From Leptobacterium flavescens (GTDB taxonomy: Bacteria > Bacteroidota > Bacteroidia > Flavobacteriales > Flavobacteriaceae), in contig NZ_JAABOO010000001.1 in NCBI RefSeq assembly GCF_010671605.1, positions 434,001 to 498,000 of the forward strand: DNA of 64,000 nt. The letters are read 5' to 3'. Of this stretch, positions 23,373 to 33,111 are shown piece by piece. The notes under the pieces are model-generated. The model searched no databases. It was not told the DNA's origin and saw only the letters and a list, made by a program, of their open reading frames with translations. The position numbers were made by a program, and so were the translations under genes. Each line of letters begins with the position of its first letter. Position 1 is the first letter of the stretch.

Positions 23373-24758
23373 TTATTGGTTTATTTCCTTGGTTCTGATC
23401 AGTTCTTTAGTGATCAGGTTAAAACGAATATACAACATTATAGCCGATGCGGTTAATCCGGCCAGCAATCCGATCCATATTCCGGTACTTCCGAAATCGG
23501 TTTTCAATCCCAGATAATAGGAGATCGGGAAACCGATGATCCAATAGGCTATAAAAGTAATAAGGGTGGGTATCTTTACATCCTGTAATCCCCGTAAAGC
23601 TCCCAGGACAACCACCTGGATCCCGTCGGATACCTGAAAAATAGCAGCTACGATAAGCAGATTGGAAGCAATTTTGGCTACTTCCAGCACATTCTCATAG
23701 TCTATAAGATTATCTTCATTCATATAGATCCACGGCAGGCTCTCGTGAAAAACGGTAAATAAAAGCCCGAAGAAAGATTGAATAATAAAAGCCATTAGAA
23801 AGAAAGAGAAAGCTATTCTTCTCAATTCCCTGAATCGTTTTAATCCCTTTTGATTCCCTACCCTGATCATGGTGGCAGCACCTAATCCCATGACAAACAT
23901 AAAAGTAAAAGAAGAAAGGTTCAACGCAATATTATTTGCAGCCTGTGCATTCTTTCCTATGATCCCGTTCAACCAGATAGCCGCTGTAAAAATGGCCACT
24001 TCAAAAAACATCTGCATAGCCGAGGGAAAGCCAAGGCTCATGATCTTCCTCAGAATATGGGTATGGATGATCCTGAAGTTAAGTTTTGAAACATAGGGAA
24101 GGAATTTCTTTTTTCTGCCAAACATAAACCAAAGGAAACCCAGCATGACAAAACGTGATACCAGGGTACCCACTGCTGCTCCTACGATCCCCATTTTCGG
24201 GAAACCGAACTTTCCGAATATCAACAGGTAGTTGAGTGCAATATTCACCACATTGGCAAGGATAGTGGCGTACATGGGGTATTTGGTCTCGGACAAACCA
24301 TCTGAAAACTGCTTGAGTGCCTGAAACATGATGAGAGGTACCAGTGAAAAAGCTACCAGGTCAAGATATGGAATGGCCAGGGCCACTACCTCTTCGGGTT
24401 GGTCCATAAAATACATCAGTGGCTTGCTTAACAATACCAGTCCGAAAAGCGTAATCCCGAGTATGGTACAAAGAAATAATCCGTGTTTAAAGGCTTGTTT
24501 TCCTTTATCGGTATCCTGTTCTCCGTCTGCCTCAGCCACCAAAGGGGTTATAGCCGTAGAAAATCCAATCCCAATACTCATGGCGATAAAGATAAAACTG
24601 TTACCCAGGGAGACTGCGGCCAGTTCTGCCGTTCCCAGTTGCCCTACCATGATATTGTCAAAAAGCTGTACCAGGGTATGCCCTACCATTCCCGCAATCA
24701 CGGGCACAGCAAGCTTAAGGTTGTATCTGAATTCTTTTGTGTATTTATTTAATGCCAT
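23373..24758 (-). CDS. MATE-family multidrug efflux transporter (NorM-like)
   Basis: 461 residues with 12 predicted membrane segments in two halves. MATE landmarks are MVGQLGTAELAAVSLGNS (near 37-54), the FSTAITPLVAEADGE loop and, in the second half, ANNIALNLSSFTFM and GLGAATMIRVGN (near 276-293). It should export cationic drugs or metabolites using a Na+ or H+ gradient. The gene heads a minus-strand series with the acidic 76-aa protein and PAP2. Confidence 0.92.
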   Translation of the reverse strand: MALNKYTKEFRYNLKLAVPVIAGMVGHTLVQLFDNIMVGQLGTAELAAVSLGNSFIFIAMSIGIGFSTAITPLVAEADGEQDTDKGKQAFKHGLFLCTILGITLFGLVLLSKPLMYFMDQPEEVVALAIPYLDLVAFSLVPLIMFQALKQFSDGLSETKYPMYATILANVVNIALNYLLIFGKFGFPKMGIVGAAVGTLVSRFVMLGFLWFMFGRKKKFLPYVSKLNFRIIHTHILRKIMSLGFPSAMQMFFEVAIFTAAIWLNGIIGKNAQAANNIALNLSSFTFMFVMGLGAATMIRVGNQKGLKRFRELRRIAFSFFLMAFIIQSFFGLLFTVFHESLPWIYMNEDNLIDYENVLEVAKIASNLLIVAAIFQVSDGIQVVVLGALRGLQDVKIPTLITFIAYWIIGFPISYYLGLKTDFGSTGIWIGLLAGLTASAIMLYIRFNLITKELIRTKEINQ

Positions 24759-24776
24759 GAAGTATTTTCAGCCAGG

Positions 24777-24784
24777 CAAAGATA
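24777..24784 (-). promoter_or_regulatory. -7 element of the MATE gene
   Basis: On the minus strand TATCTTTG matches TAnnTTTG exactly, 18 nt before the ATG at 24758. No obvious TTG is seen at the -33 position. Confidence 0.4.
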
Positions 24785-24811
24785 CATAGTTTCCGGAGCT
24801 TTTTAGTCTCT

Positions 24812-25585
24812 TTATAATTTTTTAGCTTCCTCCCAGAAAACATCCATTTGCTCCAGCGACATATCCTTCAGATTGAGGTTATTTTCCTTTGCTTTCCGCT
24901 CGAGGTACTGAAAGCGTTTTATAAACTTTTTATTGGTGCGTTCCAATGCATTCTCCGGGTTAATATCGAGAAAGCGGGCATAATTGATCATACTGAACAT
25001 CACATCCCCGAATTCAGCTTCCATCCGGTCTTTATCGCCGGTTTTAACTTCTTCCTGGAATTCACTCAATTCTTCTTCCAGTTTCTGCCATACCTGATGC
25101 GGTTCTTCCCAGTCGAATCCCACACCCGAAACTTTGTCCTGAACCCTGTTGGCCTTAACCAGGGCAGGAAGGCTTTTAGGAACTCCTTCCAGCACGCTCT
25201 TTTTCCCTTCTTTTAATTTAAGATTCTCCCAGTTGCGCTTTACATCCTCTTCATCATTTACCTCTATATCACCATAAATATGAGGGTGTCTGTCTACCAG
25301 TTTATCACAAATGCTGTTGGCCACATCGGCTATATCAAAATCCTGTGTTTCACTTCCGATCTTTGCATAAAAGACAATATGAAGAAGGATATCTCCCAGC
25401 TCTTTTTTAACTTCATTCAGGTCTCCATCCAGGATAGCATCTCCCAATTCGTAAGTTTCTTCAATGGTTAGGTGTCGAAGGCTTTCCATCGTCTGCTTTT
25501 TATCCCACGGGCATTGCTCACGAAGTTCATCCATGATGGTCAGGAGGCGGTCAAAAGCCTTTAATTGCTGTTCTCTGGAATTCAT
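24812..25585 (-). CDS. mazG: Nucleoside triphosphate pyrophosphohydrolase MazG
   Basis: 257 residues with two MazG domains. The N-terminal one (about 25-110) has EETYELGDAI and KKELGDILLHIVFYA, the metal-binding EExxE and ExxD pattern; the C-terminal one (about 160-240) has EEELSEFQEEV and EAEFGDVMFSMINYA. CPWDKKQT near the N-terminus is typical of the long MazG type. It hydrolyses (d)NTPs to monophosphates and pyrophosphate, cleaning the nucleotide pool. It is a separate unit upstream of MATE, 53 nt apart. Confidence 0.94.
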   Translation of the reverse strand: MNSREQQLKAFDRLLTIMDELREQCPWDKKQTMESLRHLTIEETYELGDAILDGDLNEVKKELGDILLHIVFYAKIGSETQDFDIADVANSICDKLVDRHPHIYGDIEVNDEEDVKRNWENLKLKEGKKSVLEGVPKSLPALVKANRVQDKVSGVGFDWEEPHQVWQKLEEELSEFQEEVKTGDKDRMEAEFGDVMFSMINYARFLDINPENALERTNKKFIKRFQYLERKAKENNLNLKDMSLEQMDVFWEEAKKL

Positions 25586-25704
25586 AAAAAAATTTTTGGT
25601 AAAAGTACGGAATATAAGTTTGGATCGATTTGATTCAGAGATAAGAAAATTATTCGTAATTTTTGAAAGTTCAAATCAAAATCAAGACCTGAAAATACAA
25701 TTAT

Positions 25705-26160
25705 ATGATCCGCAAACTAAGCTTCGCACTCTTATTTATTATTTCATTTCATTTAACGGTATCTGCCCAGACAGAAAAGCAAAAAGTCCTGAAGGTGGTC
25801 GATACCTTTTTTAAGGCTTTGGAAGATCAGGACACCCTGGCTTTTAAAGGAGTATTCCTGGATGATTCCTATAATTTCTATGTGAGTGAGCGAAATGGTA
25901 AAATTAATGTAGGTGGTCGTTCCCCTCATAAGGTGTCCTTTAACAAAAACAGAGTGATCAAGGAACGTCTTATTGAGGAAAAAACAGAAGTAATGATCCA
26001 CAAGCGTATAGCAATGGTATGGGCTCCCTATAATTTATGGATCAATAAAGATTTTTCTCATTGCGGGGTAGATGTCTTTACCCTGATCAAAAAAGAAGAA
26101 GGGTGGAAAATATCCTCTCTCTCCTATACGGTGGAACCTGAAGGTTGTGATCAGGAATAG
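25705..26160 (+). CDS. Secreted NTF2-like (SnoaL-type) protein
   Basis: 151 residues. A signal peptide covers about 1-20 (FHLTVSAQ). The rest is one cystatin/NTF2-like cone domain: VLKVVDTFFKALEDQD at the start, HKRIAMVWAPYNLWI and GVDVFTLIKKEEGWKISSLSYTV (landmarks DVFTLIK and GWKISS) at the end. Such domains bind or convert small molecules; no active site can be assigned. It stands alone, diverging from mazG. Confidence 0.8.
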   Translation: MIRKLSFALLFIISFHLTVSAQTEKQKVLKVVDTFFKALEDQDTLAFKGVFLDDSYNFYVSERNGKINVGGRSPHKVSFNKNRVIKERLIEEKTEVMIHKRIAMVWAPYNLWINKDFSHCGVDVFTLIKKEEGWKISSLSYTVEPEGCDQE

Positions 26161-26207
26161 TATTAACAGCAGCATAATCCCCTATTAATTAACAAATTAA
26201 AGTTTAA

Positions 26208-26231
26208 AATTCCTTATTTTTATGCTATTCC
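26208..26231 (+). promoter_or_regulatory. Promoter-like element shared with 28316 and 33671
   Basis: AATTCCTTATTTT followed by GCTATTCC, 38 nt before the next ATG. Nearly the same block stands before the YdeI gene (33671-33692), and a looser one stands before the formamidase gene (28316). TATTTTTA in it resembles a -7 box. Confidence 0.4.
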
Positions 26232-26269
26232 TCCATTACGGGCAAGATCGCCCGATCAATTATTAGAAT

Positions 26270-26608
26270 ATGGATAATACCAAAACCAATAAGGAACTTA
26301 CCCTTGCCTATTTTTATTCATGGCAGAAAGGAGATTTTGAAGCGCTGCGGAATTCCCTGCATGACAAAGTGGAATTTAATTTGAACGGGAGTAAAATAGT
26401 AGGTGCCGAGCCTTTTGTTGAGATGTGCAGAAACGGGATAAAGTGGGTTAAGGTAGACTTACTGGATGCCATTTTTACCACAGACAAATCGGCGTTGATC
26501 TATGACGGCCTGACCGAAAAGGGAGAAAAAGTAAGGGTTGGTGAGATCATTTCTATCTCAGATGGTAAAATTACAAAGGCCGTTGCTGCCATTGTGGGGG
26601 ATGCTTAA
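26270..26608 (+). CDS. NTF2-like (SnoaL-type) cytoplasmic protein
   Basis: 112 residues without signal peptide. NTF2-like pattern: LTLAYFYSWQKGDFEALRNSLHD at the N-terminus (landmark WQKGDFEAL), VEFNLNGS, and the C-terminal strand pair VRVGEIISISDGKITKAVAA. It is unlike the secreted NTF2-like protein just upstream in length and topology. The ankyrin gene starts 10 nt after its stop, so they are probably one operon. Function unknown. Confidence 0.75.
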   Translation: MDNTKTNKELTLAYFYSWQKGDFEALRNSLHDKVEFNLNGSKIVGAEPFVEMCRNGIKWVKVDLLDAIFTTDKSALIYDGLTEKGEKVRVGEIISISDGKITKAVAAIVGDA

Positions 26609-26618
26609 AGTATAAAAG

Positions 26619-27350
26619 ATGATTGATAAATTTACAGACGGACGTACGGATCTGGTTTTCGATTTACTCGAACAGGGCTATGATGCCCGATCAACGGACA
26701 AGTACGGAACTCCCCTTATAAAATGGTGTGCTTATTATGGCGATGTGAGCGGAATAAAATACCTCATCTCCAAAGGAGCTTCTCTCGACGATCTGGGGAA
26801 GAATTACGATCTGAACGGAGCAGCTTTTCACGGTCACTGGCAACTATGTCAGTATCTGCTGGAGGAAGGGGCCGATCCTAATTACGCTCATCCGGAGACG
26901 GGCGAATCTATATTACATAACAGTTTGTGTTCCTCCAATCGTCCGGTTTCCAATTTAATATTAAAATTATTGCTCTTCTACGGGGCCGATCCCAATGTAA
27001 AGACCATTGCCGGAAAAGAGTCAGGCGGATTTATGAGAGATGCATACACCAAAGGAGAAACCCCACTGCACCGGGCAGCTGCATTCGGAAACGAAGATAC
27101 GATCACGCTTCTGCTGGAGGCAGGAGCAGATAAAAGCCTGAAGGATATAAACGGAGAATCCCCTCTTTCCTGGGCCAGCTGGCATAACAGACCCGGAAAA
27201 ATACTCTCCCTCCTGTGTTATGGTGAACATAATATACATCCTCTCCATATTAAGAATATGCAGAGCGATCACGGATCAGGCTGGGGAAGTGGAGTATCTA
27301 TCATGAGGATGGGAGAAATACATATGGATAATAAAAAGTCGAAAAAGTAA
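26619..27350 (+). CDS. Ankyrin-repeat protein
   Basis: 243 residues, cytoplasmic. About five ankyrin repeats between residues 5 and 195: YGTPLIKWCAYYGDVSGIKYLISKGA, FHGHWQLCQYLLEEGADPNYA, LKLLLFYGADPNVK, GETPLHRAAAFGNEDTITLLLEAGAD and NGESPLSWASWHNR (each cited only as a landmark of its repeat). The C-terminal 40 residues fall outside the repeats. Ankyrin repeats mediate protein binding; the partner is unknown. The PD40-type gene begins 16 nt downstream. Confidence 0.85.
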   Translation: MIDKFTDGRTDLVFDLLEQGYDARSTDKYGTPLIKWCAYYGDVSGIKYLISKGASLDDLGKNYDLNGAAFHGHWQLCQYLLEEGADPNYAHPETGESILHNSLCSSNRPVSNLILKLLLFYGADPNVKTIAGKESGGFMRDAYTKGETPLHRAAAFGNEDTITLLLEAGADKSLKDINGESPLSWASWHNRPGKILSLLCYGEHNIHPLHIKNMQSDHGSGWGSGVSIMRMGEIHMDNKKSKK

Positions 27351-27366
27351 AATTCTTAATAATAAA

Positions 27367-28272
27367 ATGACAAGTCTTCAGAAACCCATTATTACCCTTT
27401 TATTCTTAGTTCTTATCAACAGTTATCCTTCAGGAACTGATAATTCCCTTCAATATCTCGGGCAAACACCTCCGTCCATGACACCGGAGATCTTTGCACC
27501 CGGGCTTATTTCCAAATCCACGGAATACGAATTCGGATCGGTGTTCTCCAAAGACGGGATGGAATTCTTTTACGGAGTGGATACCGGTAACCGGTCGGAA
27601 ATAAGATATACGCGACTTGAAAATGGTAAATGGACCCCTTCAAAAACCATTATTTCACATCAGCAATACGGTTATAACGATCCTTTTCTGTCTCCGGACG
27701 AAAACGAACTCTATTATATTTCCGATATGCCCATGAACGGCAAGGGATCAGGTAAAGATTACGATATCTGGTATTCCGTACGCAACGGAGATAAATGGTC
27801 CGAGCCTATAAACGCCGGAAAGAATATCAATTCTGATAAAAATGAATACTATATATCCTTTACAGAGGACGGGAGCATGTATTTTTCATCCAACAAAATG
27901 GCAGAAAACGGAAATGATTACAATTTTGACATTTACAGTTCGGCCAGAAGAAAAGGAGAGTATCAGGAGGCAGTTAAGCTGAGTGATGCTGTGAATACGG
28001 GGAGTTATGAAGCAGATGTGTTCATTGCTCCTGATGAATCCTATATTATCTTTTGTGCCAACCGGAAAGAAGGGCTTGGAAGAGGAGATCTTTATATCAG
28101 TTTTAAAGACGAGAACGGGAACTGGACAAAATCCAAAAATATGGGGAGCCTCATAAATACCAACGGGCATGAGCTTTGCCCCTTTGTAAGCCGGGACGGG
28201 AAATACTTTTTTTATACCAGCAGACAGGACATTTACTGGGTAGATGCAAAGATCCTGGAACAATATCGCTGA
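27367..28272 (+). CDS. Secreted PD40/TolB-like beta-propeller protein
   Basis: 301 residues. An N-terminal signal peptide (about 1-20) precedes several PD40-type blades recognisable by recurrent S-x-D-G/E and Y-F-S words: FSKDGMEFFYGV, LSPDENELYYISD, FTEDGSMYFSSN, IAPDESYIIFCANR and VSRDGKYFFYTS. Five to six blades would form a WD40-like propeller outside the cytoplasm, as in TolB, OmpA-associated sensors and carbohydrate-related proteins. No catalytic domain is attached. It is last in the NTF2-like, ankyrin, PD40 run. Confidence 0.83.
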   Translation: MTSLQKPIITLLFLVLINSYPSGTDNSLQYLGQTPPSMTPEIFAPGLISKSTEYEFGSVFSKDGMEFFYGVDTGNRSEIRYTRLENGKWTPSKTIISHQQYGYNDPFLSPDENELYYISDMPMNGKGSGKDYDIWYSVRNGDKWSEPINAGKNINSDKNEYYISFTEDGSMYFSSNKMAENGNDYNFDIYSSARRKGEYQEAVKLSDAVNTGSYEADVFIAPDESYIIFCANRKEGLGRGDLYISFKDENGNWTKSKNMGSLINTNGHELCPFVSRDGKYFFYTSRQDIYWVDAKILEQYR

Positions 28273-28315
28273 TATTAATACCCGGAGGGCAAAAAATTTA
28301 TCAACTGTAGATCAG

Positions 28316-28340
28316 AATTCCTATTTTTAGGGATCATTCA
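28316..28340 (+). promoter_or_regulatory. Promoter-like element before the formamidase gene
   Basis: AATTCCTATTTTTAG, a looser copy of the block at 26208 and 33671, ending 32 nt before the ATG at 28373. Confidence 0.35.
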
Positions 28341-28372
28341 AAATAGCTAATCAAACTTAATATCGAAATATC

Positions 28373-29401
28373 ATGAATCTTTCCGTAAAAAACTTCTTTT
28401 TCTTATTCGCCTTATTCCTTTTTGTAGCCTGTAATCAGAAGGAAGAAAAGGAAGCGTCACATACCGAACAGGAGGAAAAACAGGAAGAGATAAAAGCACA
28501 GTATACACTGACCAAAGATCAGACCCATAACAAATTCAGTAGCACGATCCCGCCGGTTTTAAGGGTACAGCCCGGAGCTGTAATTGAAGCATTTACCGAA
28601 GATGCCAGTGATGAACAATTTGATCTTGAATCGGACCTTGCCGACCTGGATTCGCTTAGTTTTGAACCTATTCACCCTCTTACCGGACCGGTTTATGTAG
28701 AAGGAGCCCAGCCCGGAGATGTACTGAAAGTAACTCTTCATAAAATTGAAATGGGCGATTGGGGCTGGAATGCCATTTTTCCGGGTTTTAGCTTTCTGGC
28801 AGATACCATTAAAAGCAAATATCTGAGAATATACGAATTGGGGGCAGACAAGGAATATGTAGATTTTAATGATAAGATAAAGATCCCGCTCAAACCATTT
28901 CCCGGGGTTATGGGAGTGGCTCCGGATACGGAAGAATTGCTGTCTACCATCCCTCCCAGGGCCAATGGAGGTAATATGGACGATCCGAATATGACAGAAG
29001 GAACGATCGTGTATTTTCCCGTTTTTGTAGAAGGTGCTCTCTTTTCTATAGGTGATACCCATGCCGTTCAGGGATTGGGAGAAGTTTGCGGTACGGCCAT
29101 CGAAGCGCCCATGAGAATTATTTATGAGTTGGAGGTCATTAAGGGCCGTAGCATTAGGGAGCCGGAATATGAAACGCCAACGCATTACGCAACTACCGGT
29201 TTCGGACTTACCATAGATGAGGCGGCAAAAAAGGCAACACTCTATATGGTTGAATATCTGAAGGAGGTACACCATTTAAGCACAGAGGAGGCTTATGCTC
29301 TGTGTTCTCTTGCAGGCGACCTGAAGATAGCCGAAGTAGTGGATGCACCTCATATGCTGGTTACCATGCATATGTCGAAAGAGACTTTGGGTATGGAATA
29401 G
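28373..29401 (+). CDS. Acetamidase/formamidase-family lipoprotein
   Basis: 342 residues. A lipoprotein signal ends at Cys20 (LFVAC), followed by a highly charged E/K linker (to about 45). The FmdA_AmdA domain fills the rest: HPLTGPVYVEGAQPGDVLKV (landmark GPVYVEGA), PRANGGNMD (near 197-205), FSIGDTHAVQGLGEVCGTAIE (landmark GDTHAVQG) and YATTGFG. These are the zinc-site segments of formamidases that release ammonia from short amides. Export by a lipobox is unusual for a nitrogen-scavenging amidase and points to an envelope location. Confidence 0.88.
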   Translation: MNLSVKNFFFLFALFLFVACNQKEEKEASHTEQEEKQEEIKAQYTLTKDQTHNKFSSTIPPVLRVQPGAVIEAFTEDASDEQFDLESDLADLDSLSFEPIHPLTGPVYVEGAQPGDVLKVTLHKIEMGDWGWNAIFPGFSFLADTIKSKYLRIYELGADKEYVDFNDKIKIPLKPFPGVMGVAPDTEELLSTIPPRANGGNMDDPNMTEGTIVYFPVFVEGALFSIGDTHAVQGLGEVCGTAIEAPMRIIYELEVIKGRSIREPEYETPTHYATTGFGLTIDEAAKKATLYMVEYLKEVHHLSTEEAYALCSLAGDLKIAEVVDAPHMLVTMHMSKETLGME

Positions 29402-29418
29402 TGTAAAAAGCTGTTATT

Positions 29419-29456
29419 CTGCCTGTTAAGATCTAAGATATTTGATGGACAGGCAG
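29419..29456 (+). repeat. Weak intergenic hairpin
   Basis: CTGCCTGT (29419-29426) and ACAGGCAG (29449-29456), perfect 8-bp arms with a 22-nt loop, 18 nt after the formamidase stop. No T tract follows, so a terminator role is doubtful. Confidence 0.3.
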
Positions 29457-29508
29457 CTTCTGTATTCCCGACATTTAAAAGGTTTAAGCATCATCTAAAC
29501 TCAAGCAT

Positions 29509-29949
29509 ATGAAATTCAGCTGTTTTGTCGATATAAATGCTCCGATTGAAAAGGTTATAGAGCTATTTGATAATGTGGATAATTTAAAGGAATGGCAGGA
29601 TGGTTTTCAAAGTTATGAGCACCTGGAAGGGGAAGCCGGACAGCCGGGTGCCAAATCAAGATTATTCTATGTTCAGGGAAAGCGCCGGATAGAACTTATA
29701 GAGACCATCATCGTCAAAAACCTCCCGGAAGAATTCAGCGGAAAATACGAGCATACTCATATGGAAAATACCATGGCAAACCGGTTTAGCAGTCCGGAAC
29801 CCGGAATTACCAGATATGAAACAGAAATAGAATATACCAGATTCATTGGTTTTATGCCAAAACTGATGGCGTTCCTCTTTCCTTCCATGTTTAAAAAACA
29901 AGTGCAGAAATGGCTGGATCAATTTAAGATTTTTGTAGAGAAAAGCTAA
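29509..29949 (+). CDS. SRPBCC-family (START-like) protein
   Basis: 146 residues. The SRPBCC fold is suggested by the N-terminal FSCFVDINAPIEKVIELFDNVDNLKEW pattern (landmarks DINAPIEKV and NLKEWQ), GAKSRLFY, the YEHTHMENTMANRF strand and the C-terminal helix FKKQVQKWLDQFKIFVE. Members bind hydrophobic ligands in a helix-grip pocket or act as cyclases. It has no signal peptide. The MOSC gene follows on the same strand. Confidence 0.82.
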   Translation: MKFSCFVDINAPIEKVIELFDNVDNLKEWQDGFQSYEHLEGEAGQPGAKSRLFYVQGKRRIELIETIIVKNLPEEFSGKYEHTHMENTMANRFSSPEPGITRYETEIEYTRFIGFMPKLMAFLFPSMFKKQVQKWLDQFKIFVEKS

Positions 29950-30013
29950 TCTTTTTTTGCTAGCTTTACCTTATCAATCAGGCCTGGTTTCTCAGGCATT
30001 ATATAAGCAATAC

Positions 30014-30646
30014 ATGGAAATTATCTCAACCAATATAGCCAATCCCACAACAGTTATGTGGAGAGGGCGCGAAGTAACCACCGGTATATATAAAAAGGCA
30101 GTGGACAGTATTTTTTTAGGTCGTGACGGAGTTAAGGATGATAAGGTAGCCGATCTGAGAGTTCACGGAGGAGAATTTAAGGCCTGTTATCTTTTTTCTG
30201 CCGATCAATATCCTTACTGGAAATCATTATATCCGCAACTGGAATGGGAATGGGGCATGTTCGGAGAGAACCTAACGGTTAAAGGCCTGAATGAAACCGA
30301 TATACTGGTCGGAGATATTTACCGGATTGGAAAGGCACTTGTACAGATTACCCAACCCAGGGAACCCTGCTATAAATTAGGTATAAAGTTCGATACGCAA
30401 ATCATCCTGGAACAATTCATAGAACGCGGATTTCCGGGTACTTATATACGCATCATGGAAGAAGGAGAAGTAAAAGCCTCCGATAAAATGGTATTGGTAG
30501 AAAAAGCTGAAGACAGCATCAGTACTGCCGAATTCTACAAACTGCTCTTTAGCAACTCAAAAGATCAGGAGAAATTAAAACGCATTGTCAGGAATGAAGC
30601 CCTTCCGGAAGGGAAGAGAGCCCGACTCGCATTATTCCTTACATAG
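30014..30646 (+). CDS. MOSC-domain protein (YiiM-like)
   Basis: 210 residues from ATG 30014; the frame opens at TTG 29957, but that extension is unconserved-looking and the ATG gives the length usual for YiiM. MOSC landmarks: [16 protein letters not shown], the catalytic cysteine region [13 protein letters not shown] (near 116-128), [12 protein letters not shown] and GDIYRIG. E. coli YiiM reduces N-hydroxylated purines with molybdenum cofactor, and a similar role is likely. Its 3' end overlaps the convergent pyrD by 8 nt. Confidence 0.87.
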   Translation: MEIISTNIANPTTVMWRGREVTTGIYKKAVDSIFLGRDGVKDDKVADLRVHGGEFKACYLFSADQYPYWKSLYPQLEWEWGMFGENLTVKGLNETDILVGDIYRIGKALVQITQPREPCYKLGIKFDTQIILEQFIERGFPGTYIRIMEEGEVKASDKMVLVEKAEDSISTAEFYKLLFSNSKDQEKLKRIVRNEALPEGKRARLALFLT

Positions 30647-31664
30647 TTTTTAAGATCGCTTTATTGATAGATTTGATCAGTGCAGGTCCTTCGTAAATAA
30701 ATCCGGTATAGATCTGTACCAGGTCTGCTCCTGCTTCCAGTTTTTCCAGGGCATCCTGAGCCGAATGTATCCCTCCCACTCCAATGATCGGAAAGGCTTT
30801 ATTACTTTTTTCTGCCAGGAACCTGATCACTTCCGTACTTCTAGTAGTCAATGGTTTTCCGCTAAGCCCTCCCTGTTCTGCAGCCAGGTAACACGGCGAA
30901 TCCAGGCCTTCTCTGGAAATGGTGGTATTAGTGGCAATTACCCCGGCAATCTTAGTTTCGCTAACGATATCTATAATATCCGTTAATTGTTCTTCAGACA
31001 GGTCGGGAGCTATCTTAAGCAAGATGGGTTTCGGGTGTTCTTTGGTATTATTTCTTTTTTGCAGGCTTAGTAATAATTCGGTTAAAGGCTCTTTGTCCTG
31101 GAGTTCTCTCAGGTTCGGGGTATTCGGAGAGCTCACATTTACCACAAAATAATCAACCAGGTCAAAAAGAGCATCAAAACACAATTCGTAATCCTTCACC
31201 GCATCTTCATTGGCAGTTACTTTATTCTTTCCGATATTTCCTCCTATCAAAACTCCTTTATTCTTTTTTAACCGGATAGCTGCCTCCTCTACTCCCCCAT
31301 TGTTAAAGCCCATACGGTTAATAATGGCCTGATCGGCCTTTAATCTGAAAAGGCGTTGTTTAGGGTTTCCGGGTTGGGGTTTGGGAGTTAAAGTCCCGAT
31401 CTCCACAAAACCGAAACCAAAAGAAGAGAGTTCGTTAAACAATTTGGCATCCTTATCGAAACCTGCTGCCAATCCAACCGGATTCCTGAATTTCAATCCG
31501 AAGAGCTCCCGTTCCAGGCGCTTATCCTCTACCGTATAGGTCTTTTTAAATATTAAAGACAGTCCGGGTATTTTAAAAAGAAAACGGATCAGCGAAAAAG
31601 TAAAGTGATGAATGGCTTCCGGGTCAAACAGAAAGAAAATCGGCCGAATTAAAAATTTGTACAT
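30639..31664 (-). CDS. pyrD: Dihydroorotate dehydrogenase (quinone), class 2
   Basis: 341 residues from ATG 31664. The class 2 N-terminal membrane-association helix ([20 protein letters not shown] region) precedes the FMN barrel: [39 protein letters not shown] with the catalytic serine (near 170-185), [11 protein letters not shown] and [26 protein letters not shown] (landmarks GVGGIHS and AGADLVQ). It oxidises dihydroorotate to orotate and feeds electrons to menaquinone. A TTG at 31682 is in frame but coincides with the -7 box, so it is not the start. Confidence 0.96.
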   Translation of the reverse strand: MYKFLIRPIFFLFDPEAIHHFTFSLIRFLFKIPGLSLIFKKTYTVEDKRLERELFGLKFRNPVGLAAGFDKDAKLFNELSSFGFGFVEIGTLTPKPQPGNPKQRLFRLKADQAIINRMGFNNGGVEEAAIRLKKNKGVLIGGNIGKNKVTANEDAVKDYELCFDALFDLVDYFVVNVSSPNTPNLRELQDKEPLTELLLSLQKRNNTKEHPKPILLKIAPDLSEEQLTDIIDIVSETKIAGVIATNTTISREGLDSPCYLAAEQGGLSGKPLTTRSTEVIRFLAEKSNKAFPIIGVGGIHSAQDALEKLEAGADLVQIYTGFIYEGPALIKSINKAILKTM

Positions 31665-31679
31665 CTGAAATTGTTTCCG

Positions 31680-31687
31680 CAAAAATA
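31680..31687 (-). promoter_or_regulatory. -7 element of pyrD
   Basis: Minus-strand TATTTTTG matches TAnnTTTG, 15 nt before the ATG at 31664. It fixes that ATG as the start, because the in-frame TTG at 31682 lies inside the box. Confidence 0.5.
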
Positions 31688-31809
31688 GTTCTTAGAAATG
31701 TTTTTTTAAAGAAAAAAGACACTTACAAATGCCTAATCTTTCACAAATTACAAATCGATCGAAAAAGAATTTTTTATATCTAACTAACCTTTAGTTCACA
31801 TATAAATTT

Positions 31810-31817
31810 TACATTTG
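31810..31817 (+). promoter_or_regulatory. -7 element of pepT
   Basis: TACATTTG matches TAnnTTTG and overlaps the upstream in-frame TTG (31815), leaving ATG 31833 as the translation start. Confidence 0.45.
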
Positions 31818-31832
31818 GCAAAATTGAAAATT

Positions 31833-33062
31833 ATGCAGCACCTTATCGATCGTTTTATTCGCTACGTAAAAATAGACACCCAATCAGACCCTGAATCGGA
31901 TACCACACCAAGTACCAAAAAGCAATGGGACCTTGCTCACAAGCTTGTTTTAGACCTTATGGAAATAGGTATGCAGGAAGTGACTATAGACGATCACGCA
32001 TATATTATGGCCACTTTACCGGCCAATACGGATGAAGACATACCGGTAATCGGTTTTATTTCTCATTTCGATACTACTCCCGATTATTCGGGAACCAACA
32101 TAAATCCCAGGATCATAGAAGATTATGACGGAAGGGATATCGTACTGGATCGCAAATCGGATATGATACTCTCTCCCGATTATTTTGATGATCTTTTAAT
32201 GTACAAAGGGCAAACACTAATCACCACAGATGGTACCACTTTACTTGGTGCTGATGACAAAGCCGGAATTACAGAGATCATCGAGGCTATGAGCTATCTC
32301 ATTCAGCATCCGGAGATCAAGCACGGAAAAATACGGGTGGCTTTTACACCTGATGAAGAGATCGGGCGCGGAGCTCATAAGTTTGATGTGGAAAAGTTCG
32401 GTGCAGAATGGGCCTATACCATGGATGGAAGCCAGGTTGGTGAACTGGAATACGAAAATTTCAACGCAGCCGGACTGAAGGTCACATTTACCGGAAAAAG
32501 TGTACACCCGGGATATGCCAAGGATAAAATGGTCAATGCTGTTTTAATGGCCAATAAATTCCTCAGCCTCCTACCACAGAATGAGGTTCCCGAGAAAACC
32601 GAAGGAAGAGAAGGCTTTTTCCATATCTACAAAGTAGATGCTCAGGTAGAAAGTGCGTGTATGGAAGGGATCATCAGGGATCATGACAAAGACGGATTTG
32701 AAGCCCGAAAAGGCCTTATTCATCAGATTGCCGGCGATTTTAACCGAAAATACGGATCGGAAGTGGTTAAGGTAGAGATCAAAGATCAGTATTTCAATAT
32801 GCGGGAGAAGGTGGAGCCCGTAATGCATATTGTGGATATTGCCGAACAGGCCATGCGGGAACTCGATATAGAACCTATCATCAAACCGATACGAGGAGGA
32901 ACCGATGGTTCTCAGCTGTCATATATGGGACTTCCATGCCCTAATATTTTTGCCGGAGGACATAATTTTCACGGTCCTTATGAGTACGTTCCCGTAGAAA
33001 GTATGCAAAAGGCAGTGGAGGTTATCGTTAAAATATGTGAGTTAACCGCAAAAAGAAAATAA
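31833..33062 (+). CDS. pepT: Peptidase T (tripeptide aminopeptidase)
   Basis: 409 residues from ATG 31833. M20B metallopeptidase: first zinc ligand in [14 protein letters not shown] (near 74-87), [11 protein letters not shown] with the bridging aspartate (near 141-151), [15 protein letters not shown] with the catalytic and zinc-binding acidic residues (near 173-187), the lid domain [17 protein letters not shown], and the last zinc histidine in [13 protein letters not shown] (near 376-388). It releases the N-terminal residue of tripeptides in the cytoplasm. It diverges from pyrD. Confidence 0.96.
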   Translation: MQHLIDRFIRYVKIDTQSDPESDTTPSTKKQWDLAHKLVLDLMEIGMQEVTIDDHAYIMATLPANTDEDIPVIGFISHFDTTPDYSGTNINPRIIEDYDGRDIVLDRKSDMILSPDYFDDLLMYKGQTLITTDGTTLLGADDKAGITEIIEAMSYLIQHPEIKHGKIRVAFTPDEEIGRGAHKFDVEKFGAEWAYTMDGSQVGELEYENFNAAGLKVTFTGKSVHPGYAKDKMVNAVLMANKFLSLLPQNEVPEKTEGREGFFHIYKVDAQVESACMEGIIRDHDKDGFEARKGLIHQIAGDFNRKYGSEVVKVEIKDQYFNMREKVEPVMHIVDIAEQAMRELDIEPIIKPIRGGTDGSQLSYMGLPCPNIFAGGHNFHGPYEYVPVESMQKAVEVIVKICELTAKRK

Positions 33063-33111
33063 TCTTAAAAATGTCTTTATCTTAGCGTCGCCTTAAAAAT
33101 CTTAGTGACGC

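Noticed and set aside
25705-28272. NTF2-like, ankyrin and propeller genes as a polymorphic-toxin immunity or defence island
   Set aside because: Ankyrin and NTF2-like proteins can act as immunity factors, but there is no toxin, secretion marker, nuclease or repeat array nearby to support that reading.
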